A stretch of 64,000 nucleotides of DNA from Microvirga lupini (GCF_014191055.1 NZ_JACHWB010000007.1:1-64000), one strand, 5' to 3'; numbered from the stretch's first letter, positions 19,943 through 30,783 are shown. Program-made: numbers and translations. The notes: a model not told the origin generated them from the letters alone.

Positions 19943-21825
19943 GCCTGCACCGGATCGGCTGAACGGACCGCCCGAGCAGGCACCTTGCGGGCGTGGGCGG
20001 CGAGAAGCGTCAGGGCCGCAGGCGTGATCCCCTCGATGCGAGCCGCTTGGCCGATGGTCTTCGGGCGCACCAGATCAAGCTTGGCCTTGATTTCATTCGA
20101 CAGGCCTGGCAGTCCCCGGAAGTCGATACCCTCCTCCAGCACCACGCTCTCGTCGCGGCGGTAGGCGGCGATGTCCGCTTGCTGCCGGTCGAGATAGACC
20201 GCATAGGTGGCGTCCGTCTCCAGTCGCTCACGGACGGAAGCGCTCACCGATGCGAGGTCCGGCCAGATCCGCAGCAGGTCGGACCAGCCGATATTGGGGT
20301 AGGAGAGGAGCTGATAGGCCGAGCGGCGGATGCCGTCCTGGTTCAGCTCCAGCCCATGCCGTGCCGCTTCCTGGGGCGTAAGGGCGAGGATCTGGAGCCG
20401 CTGCCGGGTGCTGCGGATTTCGTCCTGCGCGTGCCGGAAATGTGCCTCGCGCTCCGAGCCGACACAGCCGATCTCCAGCCCCTTGCCGGTGAGACGCTCG
20501 TCCACATTGTCGATGCGCAGGCTGAGCCGGTACTCGGACCGGGAGGTGAACATGCGGTAGGGCTCGCTCACCCCACGGGTGATCAAGTCGTCCACCAGCA
20601 CGCCGATATAGGATTCGGCCCGGTCGAACACGATACTGTCTCCACCGGCTGCCAGACGGGCGGCGTTCAAGCCGGCCACCAGCCCCTGGGCGGCGGCCTC
20701 CTCATAGCCGGTGGTGCCGTTGATCTGACCGGCCAGGAACAGCCCCTGCACGGCCTTGGTTTCAAGCCCGGCCGTCAGGTTGCGCGGATCGACATAATCG
20801 TACTCGATCGCATAGGCGGGCTGGAGCATGTGCACCTTCTCCAGGCCGGGAATGTGCTTGAGGAATTCAAGCTGCACGTCCTCCGGCAGGGAGGTGGAGA
20901 TGCCGTTGGGATAGACGGTGATGTCGTCGAGGCCTTCCGGCTCCAGAAAGATCTGGTGCCCGTCCCGGTCGCCGAAGCGCACCACCTTGTCCTCAATGGA
21001 GGGGCAGTAGCGCGGCCCGGTGCCCTGGATTTCGCCCGAATACATGGCCGAGCGGTGCAGGTTGTTCCGGATGAGGTCATGCACCTTGGCTGTGGTCCGG
21101 GTGACGCCGCACTCGATCTGCGGATTGGTGATGCTGGTTGTGAGCAGGGAGAATGGCACCGGATCGTCATCGGCCGCCTGCTTGTCGACGCCGGCCCAAT
21201 CGATGGTGCGGCCATCAAGGCGGGGCGGTGTGCCGGTCTTGAGGCGGCCGCGGTTGAAGCCGAGCCGGGCAAAGGTTTTGGGAAGGCCGAGCGAAGGGCG
21301 CTCGCCCATGCGGCCGGCCGGGATCTTTCTCTCGCCGATATGGATCAGGCCGGACAGGAAGGTACCGGTGGTGATGACCACGGAAGCGGCCCCGAGCTGA
21401 CGCCCATCGGTGAGCAGCAGACCGGCGATCCGATCTTCCTGAACGATCAGGTCGTCCGCCTCGCCTTCCACAATGGTCAGGTTCGGAGTGTTCAAGAGCT
21501 CCGCCTGCATGGCGCGGGCATAAAGCTTGCGGTCCGCCTGGGTACGAGGGCCACGGACGGCCGGACCCTTGCGGCGGTTGAGGAGGCGGAACTGGATGCC
21601 GGCGCGATCGGCGATGCGGCCCATGACGCCGTCGAGCGCATCGATCTCGCGAACGAGGTGCCCCTTGCCGAGCCCGCCGATGGCCGGGTTGCATGACATG
21701 GCGCCGACGGTCGCGAGCTTGTGCGTCACGAGAGCCGTGCAGGCGCCCATGCGCGTAGCGGCCGCAGCCGCCTCGGCCCCGGCATGGCCGCCTCCCACGA
21801 CGATCACATCGAACGAAGAACTCAT
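19939..21825 (-). CDS. mnmG: tRNA uridine-5-carboxymethylaminomethyl enzyme MnmG (GidA)
   Basis: FAD-dependent partner of MnmE that makes cmnm5 or nm5 modifications at wobble U34. The dinucleotide motif [10 protein letters not shown] is at 11-20. Other family blocks are [55 protein letters not shown] and a C-terminal MnmE/tRNA-binding domain. I take ATG 21825 (628 aa); an ATG at 21837 would add four residues, and the open frame continues to 22200 without family similarity. The downstream end overlaps rsmG by four bases. A parS site sits about 60 bases upstream of the start. Confidence 0.95.
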   Translation of the reverse strand: MSSSFDVIVVGGGHAGAEAAAAATRMGACTALVTHKLATVGAMSCNPAIGGLGKGHLVREIDALDGVMGRIADRAGIQFRLLNRRKGPAVRGPRTQADRKLYARAMQAELLNTPNLTIVEGEADDLIVQEDRIAGLLLTDGRQLGAASVVITTGTFLSGLIHIGERKIPAGRMGERPSLGLPKTFARLGFNRGRLKTGTPPRLDGRTIDWAGVDKQAADDDPVPFSLLTTSITNPQIECGVTRTTAKVHDLIRNNLHRSAMYSGEIQGTGPRYCPSIEDKVVRFGDRDGHQIFLEPEGLDDITVYPNGISTSLPEDVQLEFLKHIPGLEKVHMLQPAYAIEYDYVDPRNLTAGLETKAVQGLFLAGQINGTTGYEEAAAQGLVAGLNAARLAAGGDSIVFDRAESYIGVLVDDLITRGVSEPYRMFTSRSEYRLSLRIDNVDERLTGKGLEIGCVGSEREAHFRHAQDEIRSTRQRLQILALTPQEAARHGLELNQDGIRRSAYQLLSYPNIGWSDLLRIWPDLASVSASVRERLETDATYAVYLDRQQADIAAYRRDESVVLEEGIDFRGLPGLSNEIKAKLDLVRPKTIGQAARIEGITPAALTLLAAHARKVPARAVRSADPVQA

Positions 21826-21883
21826 GTTGGTTTCCATCAACAGGGGTCTACGCAGCACCGGGTCACAGGTCAAAAGGGCAAAA

Positions 21884-21899
21884 TGTTTCACGTGAAACA
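21884..21899. other. parS centromere site 2 (mnmG leader)
   Basis: Perfect TGTTTCACGTGAAACA, extended by AAAA/TTTT to a 24-base palindrome (21880-21903). Located in the mnmE-mnmG gap, about 9 kb from the candidate replication origin. Confidence 0.96.
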
Positions 21900-22037
21900 T
21901 TTTGGGCGATCCCCACCTCTGCACACCCCGTCCACAGCCTGTGCAGAGGGGATTCAGCACCGTTCCACCGATTCGTGAACAGCCGAAACCGGGAGTCTCA
22001 CAGATTCGCGAAAGGGTTACCGCGCGTCCGGCTCTTT

Positions 22038-23348
22038 CTATTTGCCGATACAGAAGCTGGAGAAAAGCCTGTCGAGCACGTCCTCCACATCCACCCGACC
22101 GGTGATCTCGCCGATGGCACGGGCCGAGAGCCTCGCCTCTTCCGCCGCAAGCTCCAGCGGTCCCCGGCTCGCCAGCATGTCTCGTGCGCGGACGAGGCAC
22201 TCATGAGCACGCTCCAAGGCTTTTCGATGGCGCTCCCGGGTGATCACAGCATCGCCCTGCCCCATCAGGCTCGCCGCCTCCGCCTCCAAGCGGGAGATCA
22301 GCTCCGGCAGCCCCTGGCCGGTCGCCGCCGCGATCATCACGTCACAATCAAGCCGGGCGCCGCCGATATCCGCCTTCGTCCCGACCTTCAGCAGGCGCCG
22401 GGCCGGAGGGGGCGCGCTCCCCTCCCCGTCCGGCGGCACGAGCCAAAGGACGAGGTCGGCGTCCTGCACGCGAGCGCGGGCGCGGGACACGCCCTCTTGC
22501 TCGATCAGGTCGGCGCTCTCCCGCAGGCCCGCCGTGTCGACGACGATCACCGGCAGGCCACCGAGATCGCAATGGACCTCGATCACGTCGCGGGTGGTGC
22601 CGGCAATCGGCGACACGATGGCGACGTCCCGCCGAGCGAGCGCATTGAGCAAGGTCGACTTACCGGCATTGGGCGGGCCGGCGAGCACCACGGTGAGGCC
22701 CTCCCGCAGCCGCTCGCCGCTGCGGTTGGCCAAAGCTCGGCCGATCTCTCCCTGGACGCCGTCGATCATCCGGAGGATGTCCTGTTCCAGATCCTCCGGC
22801 ACGTCGCCCTCGTCGGAAAAGTCGAGGCTCGCCTCAAGCAGCGCCAGGACCCGCAGGATGGACTCGCGCCAATCCTCGGCAGCATTGCCGAGACGCCCGC
22901 CGAGCTGGAGCATGGCCTGCCGGCGCTGGGCTTCCGTCTCGGCATCGATGATGTCGGCGATACCCTCGACCTGGGAGAGATCCATTCGCCCGTTGAGAAA
23001 GGCCCGACGGGTGAACTCGCCGGCCTCGGCTGGGCGGCAGTTCTCGATGGAAGAAAGAGCCCGCAGCACGGCAGCCCGGGTGGCGAGGCCGCCATGGATG
23101 TGCAGCTCGGCCTGGTTCTCGCCGGTAAAACTTCGTGGTCCCGGCATCCAGAGCACGAGGGCCTGATCGAGGGGATCGCCGGTCGTCGGTTCGCGCAGGG
23201 TCCGCACCACGGCTCGCCGGGGCTCCGGCACCCCTCCGGTCATCCGCTCCAGGAGGTTGCGGCTCTCCGGCCCGCTGATCCGGATCAGACACACGGCGGC
23301 CCGGCCGTGACCGGAGGCGATGGCGAAGATCGTGTCGTCCGAGCGCAT
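22038..23348 (-). CDS. mnmE: tRNA modification GTPase MnmE (TrmE)
   Basis: GTPase that with MnmG modifies wobble uridine 34. The N-terminal tetrahydrofolate-binding domain contains [21 protein letters not shown], then a helical domain carrying an inserted Ras-like G domain: P-loop [15 protein letters not shown]2/G3 region PIAGTTRD and DTAGLRE. The C-terminus ends FCIGK, the catalytic CxGK motif. The start ATG at 23348 gives 436 residues; an open frame extends 20 codons upstream. The first gene of the mnmE-mnmG-rsmG-parAB row. Confidence 0.95.
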   Translation of the reverse strand: MRSDDTIFAIASGHGRAAVCLIRISGPESRNLLERMTGGVPEPRRAVVRTLREPTTGDPLDQALVLWMPGPRSFTGENQAELHIHGGLATRAAVLRALSSIENCRPAEAGEFTRRAFLNGRMDLSQVEGIADIIDAETEAQRRQAMLQLGGRLGNAAEDWRESILRVLALLEASLDFSDEGDVPEDLEQDILRMIDGVQGEIGRALANRSGERLREGLTVVLAGPPNAGKSTLLNALARRDVAIVSPIAGTTRDVIEVHCDLGGLPVIVVDTAGLRESADLIEQEGVSRARARVQDADLVLWLVPPDGEGSAPPPARRLLKVGTKADIGGARLDCDVMIAAATGQGLPELISRLEAEAASLMGQGDAVITRERHRKALERAHECLVRARDMLASRGPLELAAEEARLSARAIGEITGRVDVEDVLDRLFSSFCIGK

Positions 23349-23467
23349 GCGGGTGAACCTCGTGAGCAGAAGAGGACTTAACTCTGGCAAAGCCCTAAAA
23401 ACAAACAAGCATGTAGGATCAGGCTGACGAGCCCCGCCGGGTTACCCCGGAGTCAGGAGCAGGATTC

Positions 23468-25492
23468 ATGAACCGCCTCAAGGACGCCTCGTCCCCCTAT
23501 CTCCTGCAGCACCGGGACAATCCTGTCCATTGGTGGGAATGGGGGCCCGAGGCCCTGGCCGAGGCCACGCGGCAGAACAAGCCGATCCTGATCTCCATCG
23601 GCTATGCCGCCTGCCATTGGTGCCATGTGATGGCGCACGAGAGCTTCGAGGATCCGGACACCGCCGCGGTCATGAACGAGCTCTTCGTGAATATCAAGGT
23701 CGACCGGGAGGAACGGCCCGATGTGGATCATGTCTATATGAGCGCCCTGCACCTGTTGGGCGAGCCCGGCGGCTGGCCGCTCACCATGTTTCTGACTCCG
23801 GAGGGCGAGCCCTTCTGGGGCGGCACCTACTTCCCCAAGGAACCGCGCTTCGGCCGCCCCGGCTTCGTGGCGGTGCTCCGCGAGATCAGCCGCCTCTATC
23901 ACGCGGAGCCCGAGCGGGTTCTGAAAAACCGCGATGCCATCAAGCAGCACCTCGCCAAAGTTGAGGCGGGCGACGGCGGCGGGCTCGATCTCGCCGATCT
24001 CGACCGGATGGGTTTGCGCCTGACGGAGCTGATCGACACGGAGCATGGCGGGCTGAAAGGAGCGCCGAAATTCCCCAATCCGCCCATCCTCGAATATCTC
24101 CTGCGCTATGCTGGCCGCACCAACGACGGCGCCGCACGGCATCGCTTTCTTCTGACCCTGGAGCGGATGGCGCTAGGCGGCATCCAGGATCATCTCGGCG
24201 GCGGCTTTGCTCGTTACTCGGTCGACGAGCGCTGGCTCGTGCCGCATTTCGAAAAAATGCTCTACGACAACGCGCAGCTCCTGGAGCTCTATGCTTTAGG
24301 GTTCGCGGAAACCGGCCGTCCCCTCTTCCGGCAGGCGGCCGAGGGCATCGTCACTTGGCTCGAGCGGGAGATGACCACGCCGGAGGGCGCCTTTGCCTCC
24401 AGCCTTGATGCGGATTCGGAGGGTGAGGAAGGCCGGTTCTATGTCTGGAGCCTGCCCGAGATCCGCGAGAGCTTAAGCGAGGAGGACGCCGCCTTTTTCA
24501 GCAAAGTCTACGACATCAGCCCGGAGGGCAATTTCGAGGGCCACAACATCCCGAACCGGCTCATCTCCGGCGAAGCCCCCGCCCCCGTGGAACAGCGTCT
24601 TGCTGCCCTGCGCGAGAAACTCCTGGAGCGGCGCGCCTTGCGGGTGCGGCCCGACCTCGACGACAAGGTGCTGGCCGATTGGAACGGCCTGATGATCGGC
24701 GCCCTCGTGCGAGCCGCGCCCCTTCTCGGGCGTCCGGATTGGATCGCGCTGGCGCAACGGGCCTATCGCTTCATCTCCGTGACGATGAGCCGCGACAACC
24801 GGCTCGGCCATTCCTGGCGCGGGGGTTCCCTGATCTTCCCGGGCTTCGCCCTCGATCATGCCGCCATGATGCGGGCCGCGCTCGCTCTTCATGAGGCGAC
24901 CTCCGACACCGCCTACCTGCGGGATGCTGAAAAATGGCGCGACGTCCTGCTCCGGGAGTTCATGGTCAGGGAGACCGGCTGCCTCGCGATGACCGCTCAG
25001 GGAGCGGACCCTCTCGTTGTGCGACCGCAGCCGACCCATGACGAGGCCGTGCCCAACGCCAACGGGGTCTTCACGGAGGCGCTCGTGCGGCTGGCCCAGA
25101 TCACGGAGACGACCGATGACATCCAGAAAGCTGCCGATGTCCTGAGCCGGCTCGTGGGCGTCGCCCGTGGCTCCCCGCTCGGCCACACCTCGATCCTCAA
25201 CGCCCTCGACCTGCACTTGCGGGGCTTGAGCATCGTCGTCACGGGAAACAATGCAGCATCCCTCCACGAGGCGGCCCTGCAGATCCCCTATCCCGACCGC
25301 AGCGTGCGCTGGTTGCGCGGTGACGAAACGCTGGACGACAATCATCCCGCCAAAGCCCTCGCCGCCTCCGGCACGCAAGCGCAGGCCCTTGTCTGCGCCG
25401 GGCAGCGCTGCTCGCTGCCCGTCATGGATGCGGAAGGGTTGAAGGCGCGGGTGCGGGAAATGCTGGCGGAGGAACCCGGCAGCCCGGCATGA
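23468..25492 (+). CDS. DUF255 thioredoxin-domain protein (YyaL/SPATA20-like)
   Basis: A 674-residue cytosolic protein. The N-terminal domain (1-165) is a thioredoxin fold with [10 protein letters not shown] and a CHWC motif at 49-52, unlike the canonical CGPC. The remainder resembles an (alpha/alpha)6 barrel as in glycan epimerases and hydrolases ([19 protein letters not shown], [39 protein letters not shown]). The family is widespread but its biochemical role is not established. It is divergent from mnmE; the Lrp gene downstream is convergent. Confidence 0.9.
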   Translation: MNRLKDASSPYLLQHRDNPVHWWEWGPEALAEATRQNKPILISIGYAACHWCHVMAHESFEDPDTAAVMNELFVNIKVDREERPDVDHVYMSALHLLGEPGGWPLTMFLTPEGEPFWGGTYFPKEPRFGRPGFVAVLREISRLYHAEPERVLKNRDAIKQHLAKVEAGDGGGLDLADLDRMGLRLTELIDTEHGGLKGAPKFPNPPILEYLLRYAGRTNDGAARHRFLLTLERMALGGIQDHLGGGFARYSVDERWLVPHFEKMLYDNAQLLELYALGFAETGRPLFRQAAEGIVTWLEREMTTPEGAFASSLDADSEGEEGRFYVWSLPEIRESLSEEDAAFFSKVYDISPEGNFEGHNIPNRLISGEAPAPVEQRLAALREKLLERRALRVRPDLDDKVLADWNGLMIGALVRAAPLLGRPDWIALAQRAYRFISVTMSRDNRLGHSWRGGSLIFPGFALDHAAMMRAALALHEATSDTAYLRDAEKWRDVLLREFMVRETGCLAMTAQGADPLVVRPQPTHDEAVPNANGVFTEALVRLAQITETTDDIQKAADVLSRLVGVARGSPLGHTSILNALDLHLRGLSIVVTGNNAASLHEAALQIPYPDRSVRWLRGDETLDDNHPAKALAASGTQAQALVCAGQRCSLPVMDAEGLKARVREMLAEEPGSPA

Positions 25493-25501
25493 TGCCCTGC
25501 C

Positions 25502-26011
25502 TCAGCAATCCGGCTCCGATTTAATCCCTTCCCGCTTCAGATGCGTCAGCGGCAGGGCTGCATCGGATTTCACGCGCGTCAGGGCAAAGTTGGAGCGGAT
25601 GTCGCCGATCATCGGCAGGGTCAGGAGCTTTTCGGTGAGCAGGCGCTCATAGGACTTGAGGTTCGGCACCACGATCTCGGCCATGAAGTCGGCGGTTCCG
25701 GATACCATGTGGCAGGCCACCACCTCGGGCATGCCTAGAAGCGCCTCCTGGAGGGCCTGCGCATTGTCGCGGGAATGCTTTTCGACCTTGATCTCGACGA
25801 AGACGGTGAGGCCCAGGCCCACCGCTTCCCGGTCGAGCACGGCTCGGTAGGTGCGGATGAAGCCGTCCCGTTCGAGGCGGCGCACCCGGCGCAGACAGGG
25901 TGAGGGCGAGAGGCCAACCTGATCGGCCAGTTCCTGATTGGTCAGGCGCCCGTCTGACTGCAAGGCATTCAGGATCCGCAGGTCGATGCCGTCGAGATCG
26001 ATATAGGGCAT
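25502..26011 (-). CDS. Lrp/AsnC-family transcriptional regulator
   Basis: Feast/famine regulator. The N-terminal HTH (DLRILNALQSDGRLTNQELADQVGLSPSPCLRRVRRL) is followed by an RAM/ACT-like effector domain (VEKHSRDNAQALQEAL, CHMVSGTADFMAEIVV, IRSNFALTRVK). Start chosen at ATG 26011 (169 aa), since the upstream nine codons are not family-like. It is divergent from the EamA transporter at 26134 over about 120 bases, so that exporter is a plausible target; many Lrp proteins control adjacent amino-acid exporters. The effector is unknown. Confidence 0.9.
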   Translation of the reverse strand: MPYIDLDGIDLRILNALQSDGRLTNQELADQVGLSPSPCLRRVRRLERDGFIRTYRAVLDREAVGLGLTVFVEIKVEKHSRDNAQALQEALLGMPEVVACHMVSGTADFMAEIVVPNLKSYERLLTEKLLTLPMIGDIRSNFALTRVKSDAALPLTHLKREGIKSEPDC

Positions 26012-26133
26012 GAGCTCACACGAGATGATTTGGCGCAATCTTCTGCCAATTACACGTCCCCTTCAAGATGAACTTTGCAAGGACATGCCCTGCCCCGCAA
26101 GTCTATGCTCAAGGCCATCGAAGGAGGCCTGCC

Positions 26134-27042
26134 ATGTCCGATCTTGCTGGCACATCGCCGCACCCCACCGCCCGACATGTCCTCGTCGGCTGGCTGGCAG
26201 CGCTCGCCACCGTGACGATTTGGGCGCTCTGGGCCGTTGCCACCCGTCATGCGGTCACGCACGATCTGCCGCCTGCCGCCGTAGGCCTGCTGCGCTTTGG
26301 GGTGCCAGCCCTGGTGCTCGCCCCGATTGCCTGGCGCATCGGTCTTTTCCCCAAAGACTTGAGCCTCCTGAAAGGCCTCGGCCTTCTCGGATCCGGCGCT
26401 CCGTTCTTTCTCATCGTGGCGTGGGGCATGCAGTTCGCGCCTGCGGCGGAGATCGGTCCGCTCCTGCCGGGCACCATGCCGCTTTTCGTGGCCCTCATCG
26501 GCTGGCTGCTTTTCGGGGAGCGGCTTGCGGGTGTGCGGGTCCTCGGCTTCGTCCTGATCCTGGTCGGCATCGCGGGCATCGGCGGCTATGGGGTGCTGTT
26601 TGCCGCTGATGGCGTCTGGCGCGGTCATCTCCTGCTGCTCACCGGCGCGGGCCTGTGGGGGATCTACACCCATGCCTATCGCCACTCCGGATTGTCGGTC
26701 CTGCAGGCCGCGGCCCTCATCGGGCTCTGGTCCTTCCTGATCCTCCTGCCTTTCGGCATGCCGCCTCTCGTGCAGGCATTCGGCAAGGGCCTCGCCGGTC
26801 CGATCGTCCTGCAGGCGCTGCTCCAAGGTCTGCTCTCGGGCGTTGCCGGGATCATTCTCTACGGCATGGCCATCGACCGCCTTGGCGCCTCGCGGGCGGC
26901 GGCCGTGTCGCCCCTGGCGATCGTGCTCGCGGCGCTCATCGCCATTCCGGTCTTGGGAGAAATCCCAAGTCCCGCCGCGTGGGTCGGCATCATCCTGGCG
27001 ACCTCGGGCGTTGTGCTGGCGAGCGGCATCGTCAGCCGATAA
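26134..27042 (+). CDS. EamA/DMT-family transporter
   Basis: Drug/metabolite-type inner-membrane permease with two EamA repeats and about ten TM helices (for example AALATVTIWALWAVATRHAV, GVRVLGFVLILVGIAGIGGYGVLF, WVGIILATSGVVLASG). It probably exports an amino acid or metabolite. The start ATG 26134 has an excellent ribosome site, AAGGAGG at 26121-26127; the open frame further upstream is therefore untranslated. It is paired divergently with the Lrp gene. Confidence 0.88.
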   Translation: MSDLAGTSPHPTARHVLVGWLAALATVTIWALWAVATRHAVTHDLPPAAVGLLRFGVPALVLAPIAWRIGLFPKDLSLLKGLGLLGSGAPFFLIVAWGMQFAPAAEIGPLLPGTMPLFVALIGWLLFGERLAGVRVLGFVLILVGIAGIGGYGVLFAADGVWRGHLLLLTGAGLWGIYTHAYRHSGLSVLQAAALIGLWSFLILLPFGMPPLVQAFGKGLAGPIVLQALLQGLLSGVAGIILYGMAIDRLGASRAAAVSPLAIVLAALIAIPVLGEIPSPAAWVGIILATSGVVLASGIVSR

Positions 27043-27072
27043 TGCGGCAATCCCTGAGGCACAGGAGCACGG

Positions 27073-27171
27073 ATGTTCTTTTTCTTCTCGAACCGACTGG
27101 GCTGTGCAGGCTCGCTCCTGATCTCCGCCGTGCTGACCCTGATCGTGTTGGCGTTGATGGGGGTGTTCTGA
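27073..27171 (+). CDS. Small single-span membrane peptide (32 aa)
   Basis: Starts at ATG 27073 behind AGGAG (27063-27067) and reads MFFFFSNRLGCAGSLL followed by a hydrophobic helix ending LALMGVF. One membrane helix with a short basic/Cys-containing N-terminus is predicted. I recall similar short MFFFFSNR-type proteins in Hyphomicrobiales, but they have no known function. It begins 30 bases after the EamA stop, so may share its transcript. Confidence 0.6.
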   Translation: MFFFFSNRLGCAGSLLISAVLTLIVLALMGVF

Positions 27172-27175
27172 GCGC

Positions 27176-27211
27176 AAAGAAAAACCCCACCCTCTGAGGA
27201 GAGGATGGGGC
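27176..27211 (-). terminator. Intrinsic terminator of rho
   Basis: On the minus strand CCCCATCCTCT and AGAGGGTGGGG form an 11-base stem with one mismatch and a 4-base loop, followed by TTTTTCTTT. It lies 26 bases after the rho stop. Confidence 0.8.
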
Positions 27212-27236
27212 TGATGATCGGAGCCGACGTTCGGGC

Positions 27237-28502
27237 TCAGGTGTTCATCGAATCGAAGAAATCGCTGTTCGACTTGGTCTGACGCAGCTTGTCGAGCAGG
27301 AACTCGATGGCGTCCACCGTGCCCATCGGGTTGAGGATGCGGCGCAGCACGTACATCTTCTTGAGCGTGTCGGCCGGAACAAGCAGCTCTTCCTTGCGAG
27401 TGCCGGAGCGGGTGATGTCGATGGCCGGGAAGGTGCGCTTGTCGGCGACCTTGCGGTCCAGGATGATCTCCGAGTTGCCGGTGCCCTTGAACTCCTCGAA
27501 GATCACCTCGTCCATGCGCGAGCCGGTATCGATCAGCGCGGTGGCGATGATCGTGAGCGAACCACCCTCCTCGATGTTGCGCGCCGCACCGAAGAAGCGC
27601 TTCGGGCGCTGCAGGGCGTTGGCGTCGACACCGCCGGTGAGCACCTTGCCGGAGGACGGCACCACCGTGTTGTAGGCGCGGCCCAGGCGGGTGATCGAGT
27701 CGAGCAGGATCACCACATCGCGGCCGTGCTCCACGAGGCGCTTGGCCTTTTCGATCACCATCTCGGCCACCTGCACGTGGCGGGTCGCCGGCTCGTCGAA
27801 GGTGGAGGCCACAACCTCACCCTTCACGGAGCGCTGCATGTCGGTGACTTCCTCCGGCCGCTCGTCGATGAGCAGCACGATGAGGTAGCACTCGGGATGG
27901 TTGGTGGTGATCGACTGCGCCACGTTCTGCATCAGCACGGTCTTACCCGTGCGCGGCGGCGCCACGATGAGCGCGCGCTGGCCTTTGCCGATAGGCGACA
28001 CGATGTCGATGATGCGCGGCGAGAAGTCTTTTCGCGTTGGATCGGCGATTTCGAGGTTGAAGCGCTCATGCGGGAAGAGCGGCGTCAGGTTGTCGAAGTG
28101 AACCTTGTGCCGGATCTTCTCCGGATCCTCGAAATTGATCGTGTTGACCTTGAGCAGCGCGAAATAGCGCTCGCCCTCTTTGGGCCCACGGATCGGGCCG
28201 TCCACCGTGTCGCCGGTGCGCAGGCCGAATTTCCGGATCTGCGAGGGCGACACGTAGATGTCGTCCGGTCCGGGCAGGTAGTTCGAATCGGCCGAGCGCA
28301 GGAAGCCGAAGCCGTCCTGCAGCACCTCGACGACGCCCGCGCCGATGATCTCCACCTCGCGCGCCGCCAGCTGCTTGAGGATCGCGAACATGAGCTCCTG
28401 CTTGCGCATGGTGCTGGCGTTCTCGACCTCGAGCTCCTCGGCGAAGGCGATGAGTTCGGTGGGCGTCTTGGATTTCAGATCTTGAAGCTTGATTTCCCTC
28501 AT
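27237..28502 (-). CDS. rho: Transcription termination factor Rho
   Basis: Hexameric RNA helicase that ends transcription at unstructured C-rich RNA. The N-terminal domain ([24 protein letters not shown]) precedes the RNA-binding cold-shock fold ([27 protein letters not shown]). The RecA-like motor follows, with Walker [34 protein letters not shown] and the Q/R-loop region. The start ATG 28502 gives 421 residues, the standard length; the frame is open further upstream. Downstream an intrinsic hairpin stops the message. A 259-base gap to the divergent PPOX gene is likely its leader and promoter. Confidence 0.97.
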   Translation of the reverse strand: MREIKLQDLKSKTPTELIAFAEELEVENASTMRKQELMFAILKQLAAREVEIIGAGVVEVLQDGFGFLRSADSNYLPGPDDIYVSPSQIRKFGLRTGDTVDGPIRGPKEGERYFALLKVNTINFEDPEKIRHKVHFDNLTPLFPHERFNLEIADPTRKDFSPRIIDIVSPIGKGQRALIVAPPRTGKTVLMQNVAQSITTNHPECYLIVLLIDERPEEVTDMQRSVKGEVVASTFDEPATRHVQVAEMVIEKAKRLVEHGRDVVILLDSITRLGRAYNTVVPSSGKVLTGGVDANALQRPKRFFGAARNIEEGGSLTIIATALIDTGSRMDEVIFEEFKGTGNSEIILDRKVADKRTFPAIDITRSGTRKEELLVPADTLKKMYVLRRILNPMGTVDAIEFLLDKLRQTKSNSDFFDSMNT

Positions 28503-28761
28503 CGGGGAACACTCTCGGGGTAAGGTCGCGGGCAGGATGAAGCTGGACGCGGGGAGATTGAGAAAAACGTTCGACAGGGCCGCCGGGTTCACGAACCGTG
28601 ACTGGAGAGCCCTGAGGGCCCGTGCAGCGCACCTGACTTGGAGGAAGGAGAATTCTTATTTAGCGGTTTTCTTCGGCGATCACAAGAGCCTTCATCGCCT
28701 GTCTCTGGAACGGATGGTTTCGGAGGGAGGTTATCGCTGGCCGATCAAGGAGAAAACCGCC

Positions 28762-29196
28762 GTGAGCCAGCTGACCCTCGCCGACCTGTCCGACAAGATG
28801 CGCGACATCGACTTCGCCATGCTCTCGACCCATGCCGAAGGCGGCGAGATCGCGGGCCGGCCCATGAGCAACAACGGCGATGTTGCCTATGAGGGCGATT
28901 CGTTTTTCTTCTCCTACGAAGACACGCGGACCATCGACGACATCAAGCGGGATCCGAAAGTGTCACTGGCCTTCCAGGGCAGCAAGAGCCTTCTCGGCAA
29001 GCCCCCGATCTTCATTGCGGTCGAAGGGCGCGCCGAGCTGATCCGCGACAAGAAAGCCTTCGAGCAGCATTGGACGAAGGATCTCGAAATCTGGTTCAAG
29101 GACGGTATCGACACACCGGGCCTCGTCCTGATCAAGGTCCACGCCACCCGCATCCATTACTGGCACGGCATGGATGAGGGCGAGATCAAGCTCTGA
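28762..29196 (+). CDS. Pyridoxamine 5'-phosphate oxidase-fold (general stress protein 26-like) protein
   Basis: Split-barrel flavin-binding fold of 144 residues (FAMLSTHAEGGEIAGRPMSN, FFFSYEDTRTIDDIKRDPKVSLAFQ, IFIAVEGRAELIRDK, KVHATRIHYWHG). Members bind FMN or related cofactors; a specific reaction is not known. I choose GTG 28762 because AAGGAG sits 10 bases upstream; ATG 28714 is possible and adds 16 residues. It is divergent from rho and convergent with hemJ (3-base gap). Confidence 0.82.
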   Translation: MSQLTLADLSDKMRDIDFAMLSTHAEGGEIAGRPMSNNGDVAYEGDSFFFSYEDTRTIDDIKRDPKVSLAFQGSKSLLGKPPIFIAVEGRAELIRDKKAFEQHWTKDLEIWFKDGIDTPGLVLIKVHATRIHYWHGMDEGEIKL

Positions 29197-29199
29197 GCA

Positions 29200-29628
29200 T
29201 CATCCAAACGGCTTCACGATCACCAGGATCACGATGCCGATCATCAGCACGGTCGGCACCTCGTTGAGGATGCGATAATATTTCGCCGGACGTGTATTCT
29301 TGTCGGCGGCGAACTCCTTCAGCCGGCGCACATAGACGCCGTGCAGGCCGGACATGATCAGCACCAGGGCGAACTTGGCGTGCATCCAGCCGGAGGTGTA
29401 CCAGCCGCCGTCCCAGACGAGGTAGAGGCCGAGCACCCAGGTGACGATCATGGCCGGGTTGATGATCGCCTTGAGCAGGCGCCGCTCCATGATCTTGAAC
29501 GTCTCGGACTGGATCGAGTCCTTCGGTGCATCGCAATGATAGACGAAGAGGCGCGGCAGGTAGAGCATGCCGGCCATCCAGGCAATGACGGCGATGAGGT
29601 GAAACGCCTTGAGCCACAGATACAACAT
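29200..29628 (-). CDS. hemJ: Protoporphyrinogen IX oxidase HemJ
   Basis: Integral membrane enzyme that oxidises protoporphyrinogen IX in heme synthesis, used by Alphaproteobacteria in place of HemG or HemY. Its 142 residues form about four TM helices; the conserved N-terminal WLKAFHLIAVIAWMAGMLYLPRLFVYH with its His residues, and KAIINPAMIVTWVLG, WMHAKFALVL and GLHG, match the family. Located six bases downstream of hemE on the same strand, consistent with a heme operon. Confidence 0.92.
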   Translation of the reverse strand: MLYLWLKAFHLIAVIAWMAGMLYLPRLFVYHCDAPKDSIQSETFKIMERRLLKAIINPAMIVTWVLGLYLVWDGGWYTSGWMHAKFALVLIMSGLHGVYVRRLKEFAADKNTRPAKYYRILNEVPTVLMIGIVILVIVKPFG

Positions 29629-29634
29629 TATGTT

Positions 29635-30672
29635 TTAAGCCCCCCGCACACGGGCGATCATCTGCGCCACGTGGTCGATCGGTGTCTCCGGCAGAATGCC
29701 GTGCCCGAGATTGAAGATATGCGGGCGGCCGCGCACGGTGCTGAGGATGTGATCAATCCCCTGCTCCAGCGGTTGGCCGCCGGCGATCAGCGCCAGCGGG
29801 TCGAGATTGCCCTGCGTGGCCAGCGTGTTCGGCAGTGTCGGCAGCACCAAGGCCGGATCGAGGGTCCAGTCGAGCGCCAGCCCGTCGCCGATCCCGGCTG
29901 CGGCGAAGCGGTGGAGATTGGCCCCGCCACCGCGCACGAACACGATCACCTTGGCGTCGGGCCGTGCGGTTTTAAGACCTTCCACCATGCGGCGGATCGG
30001 GTTGAGCGACAGCCGGTCGAACAGGGCCGGCGGCAGGGCCGAGCCGAAACTCTCAAAGATCTGCACGGCCTCGGCGCCTGCATCGATCTGGCGAATGAGA
30101 TAGGCCGTGGATGCCCGCACCAGGCGGTCGATCAGCTGGTCCATGAAGGCCGGGTCGCGATAGGCGGTCAGACGGGCGGGCGCTTGGTCCGGGGTGCCCT
30201 TGCCGGCGATCATGTAGCTCGCCACCGTCCAGGGCGCACCGCAAAAGCCGAGGAGTGTGGTCTCCTTCGGCAGGCTCTTGCTCAGGCGATCCAGGGTCTC
30301 GAAGACCGGATCGAGCCGCTCCAGCGGCAGCTCGTCGGCGAGCCTGGAAAAATCCTTGGCCTCGGTGACCGGATCGAGCCGGGGTCCCTCATTCTCGACG
30401 AAGCGCACGTCCTGTCCGAGTGCATGGGGGATGACCAGGATGTCGGAGAACAGGATCGAGGCATCGAAGCCGAAGCGGCGGATCGGCTGAAGCGTCACCT
30501 CCTCGGCAAGCCTCGGATTGTAGCAGAGGTCGAGGAAGGAGCCCGCCTGCTTCCGGGTCTCCCGGTATTCCGGCAGGTAGCGGCCGGCCTGACGCATGAT
30601 CCAGATCGGCAGAGGCCAGACCGGCTCGCCGTTCAGCACGCGCAAAATCGCCTTGGTGGAACGTGTGCTCAC
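29635..30672 (-). CDS. hemE: Uroporphyrinogen decarboxylase
   Basis: Decarboxylates uroporphyrinogen III to coproporphyrinogen III in heme synthesis. The 345-residue TIM-barrel begins with the signature PIWIMRQAGRYLPEYRETR (residues 22-40). Further blocks are ILFSDILVIPHALG with the active-site Asp, GFCGAPWTVASYMI, QIFESFGS and NLGHGILPETP. It starts at GTG 30672. Together with hemJ it runs away from the 380-base origin-like gap, the location of hemE beside Caulobacter Cori. Confidence 0.96.
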   Translation of the reverse strand: MSTRSTKAILRVLNGEPVWPLPIWIMRQAGRYLPEYRETRKQAGSFLDLCYNPRLAEEVTLQPIRRFGFDASILFSDILVIPHALGQDVRFVENEGPRLDPVTEAKDFSRLADELPLERLDPVFETLDRLSKSLPKETTLLGFCGAPWTVASYMIAGKGTPDQAPARLTAYRDPAFMDQLIDRLVRASTAYLIRQIDAGAEAVQIFESFGSALPPALFDRLSLNPIRRMVEGLKTARPDAKVIVFVRGGGANLHRFAAAGIGDGLALDWTLDPALVLPTLPNTLATQGNLDPLALIAGGQPLEQGIDHILSTVRGRPHIFNLGHGILPETPIDHVAQMIARVRGA

Positions 30673-30783
30673 AGGGCCTCTCTTAAAAGAAGAATCTTTG
30701 AATCTTAGAATCTGATGTTTCTCTTGGGCCGTGAATCACAAAGCCGCAACCCCGTCCACAGGCGGTCCACACGGCCCGGGGCT

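Noticed and set aside
19993..21696. Long plus-strand frame opposite mnmG
   Set aside because: Antisense shadow of a fully conserved gene, no start signal or family motif.
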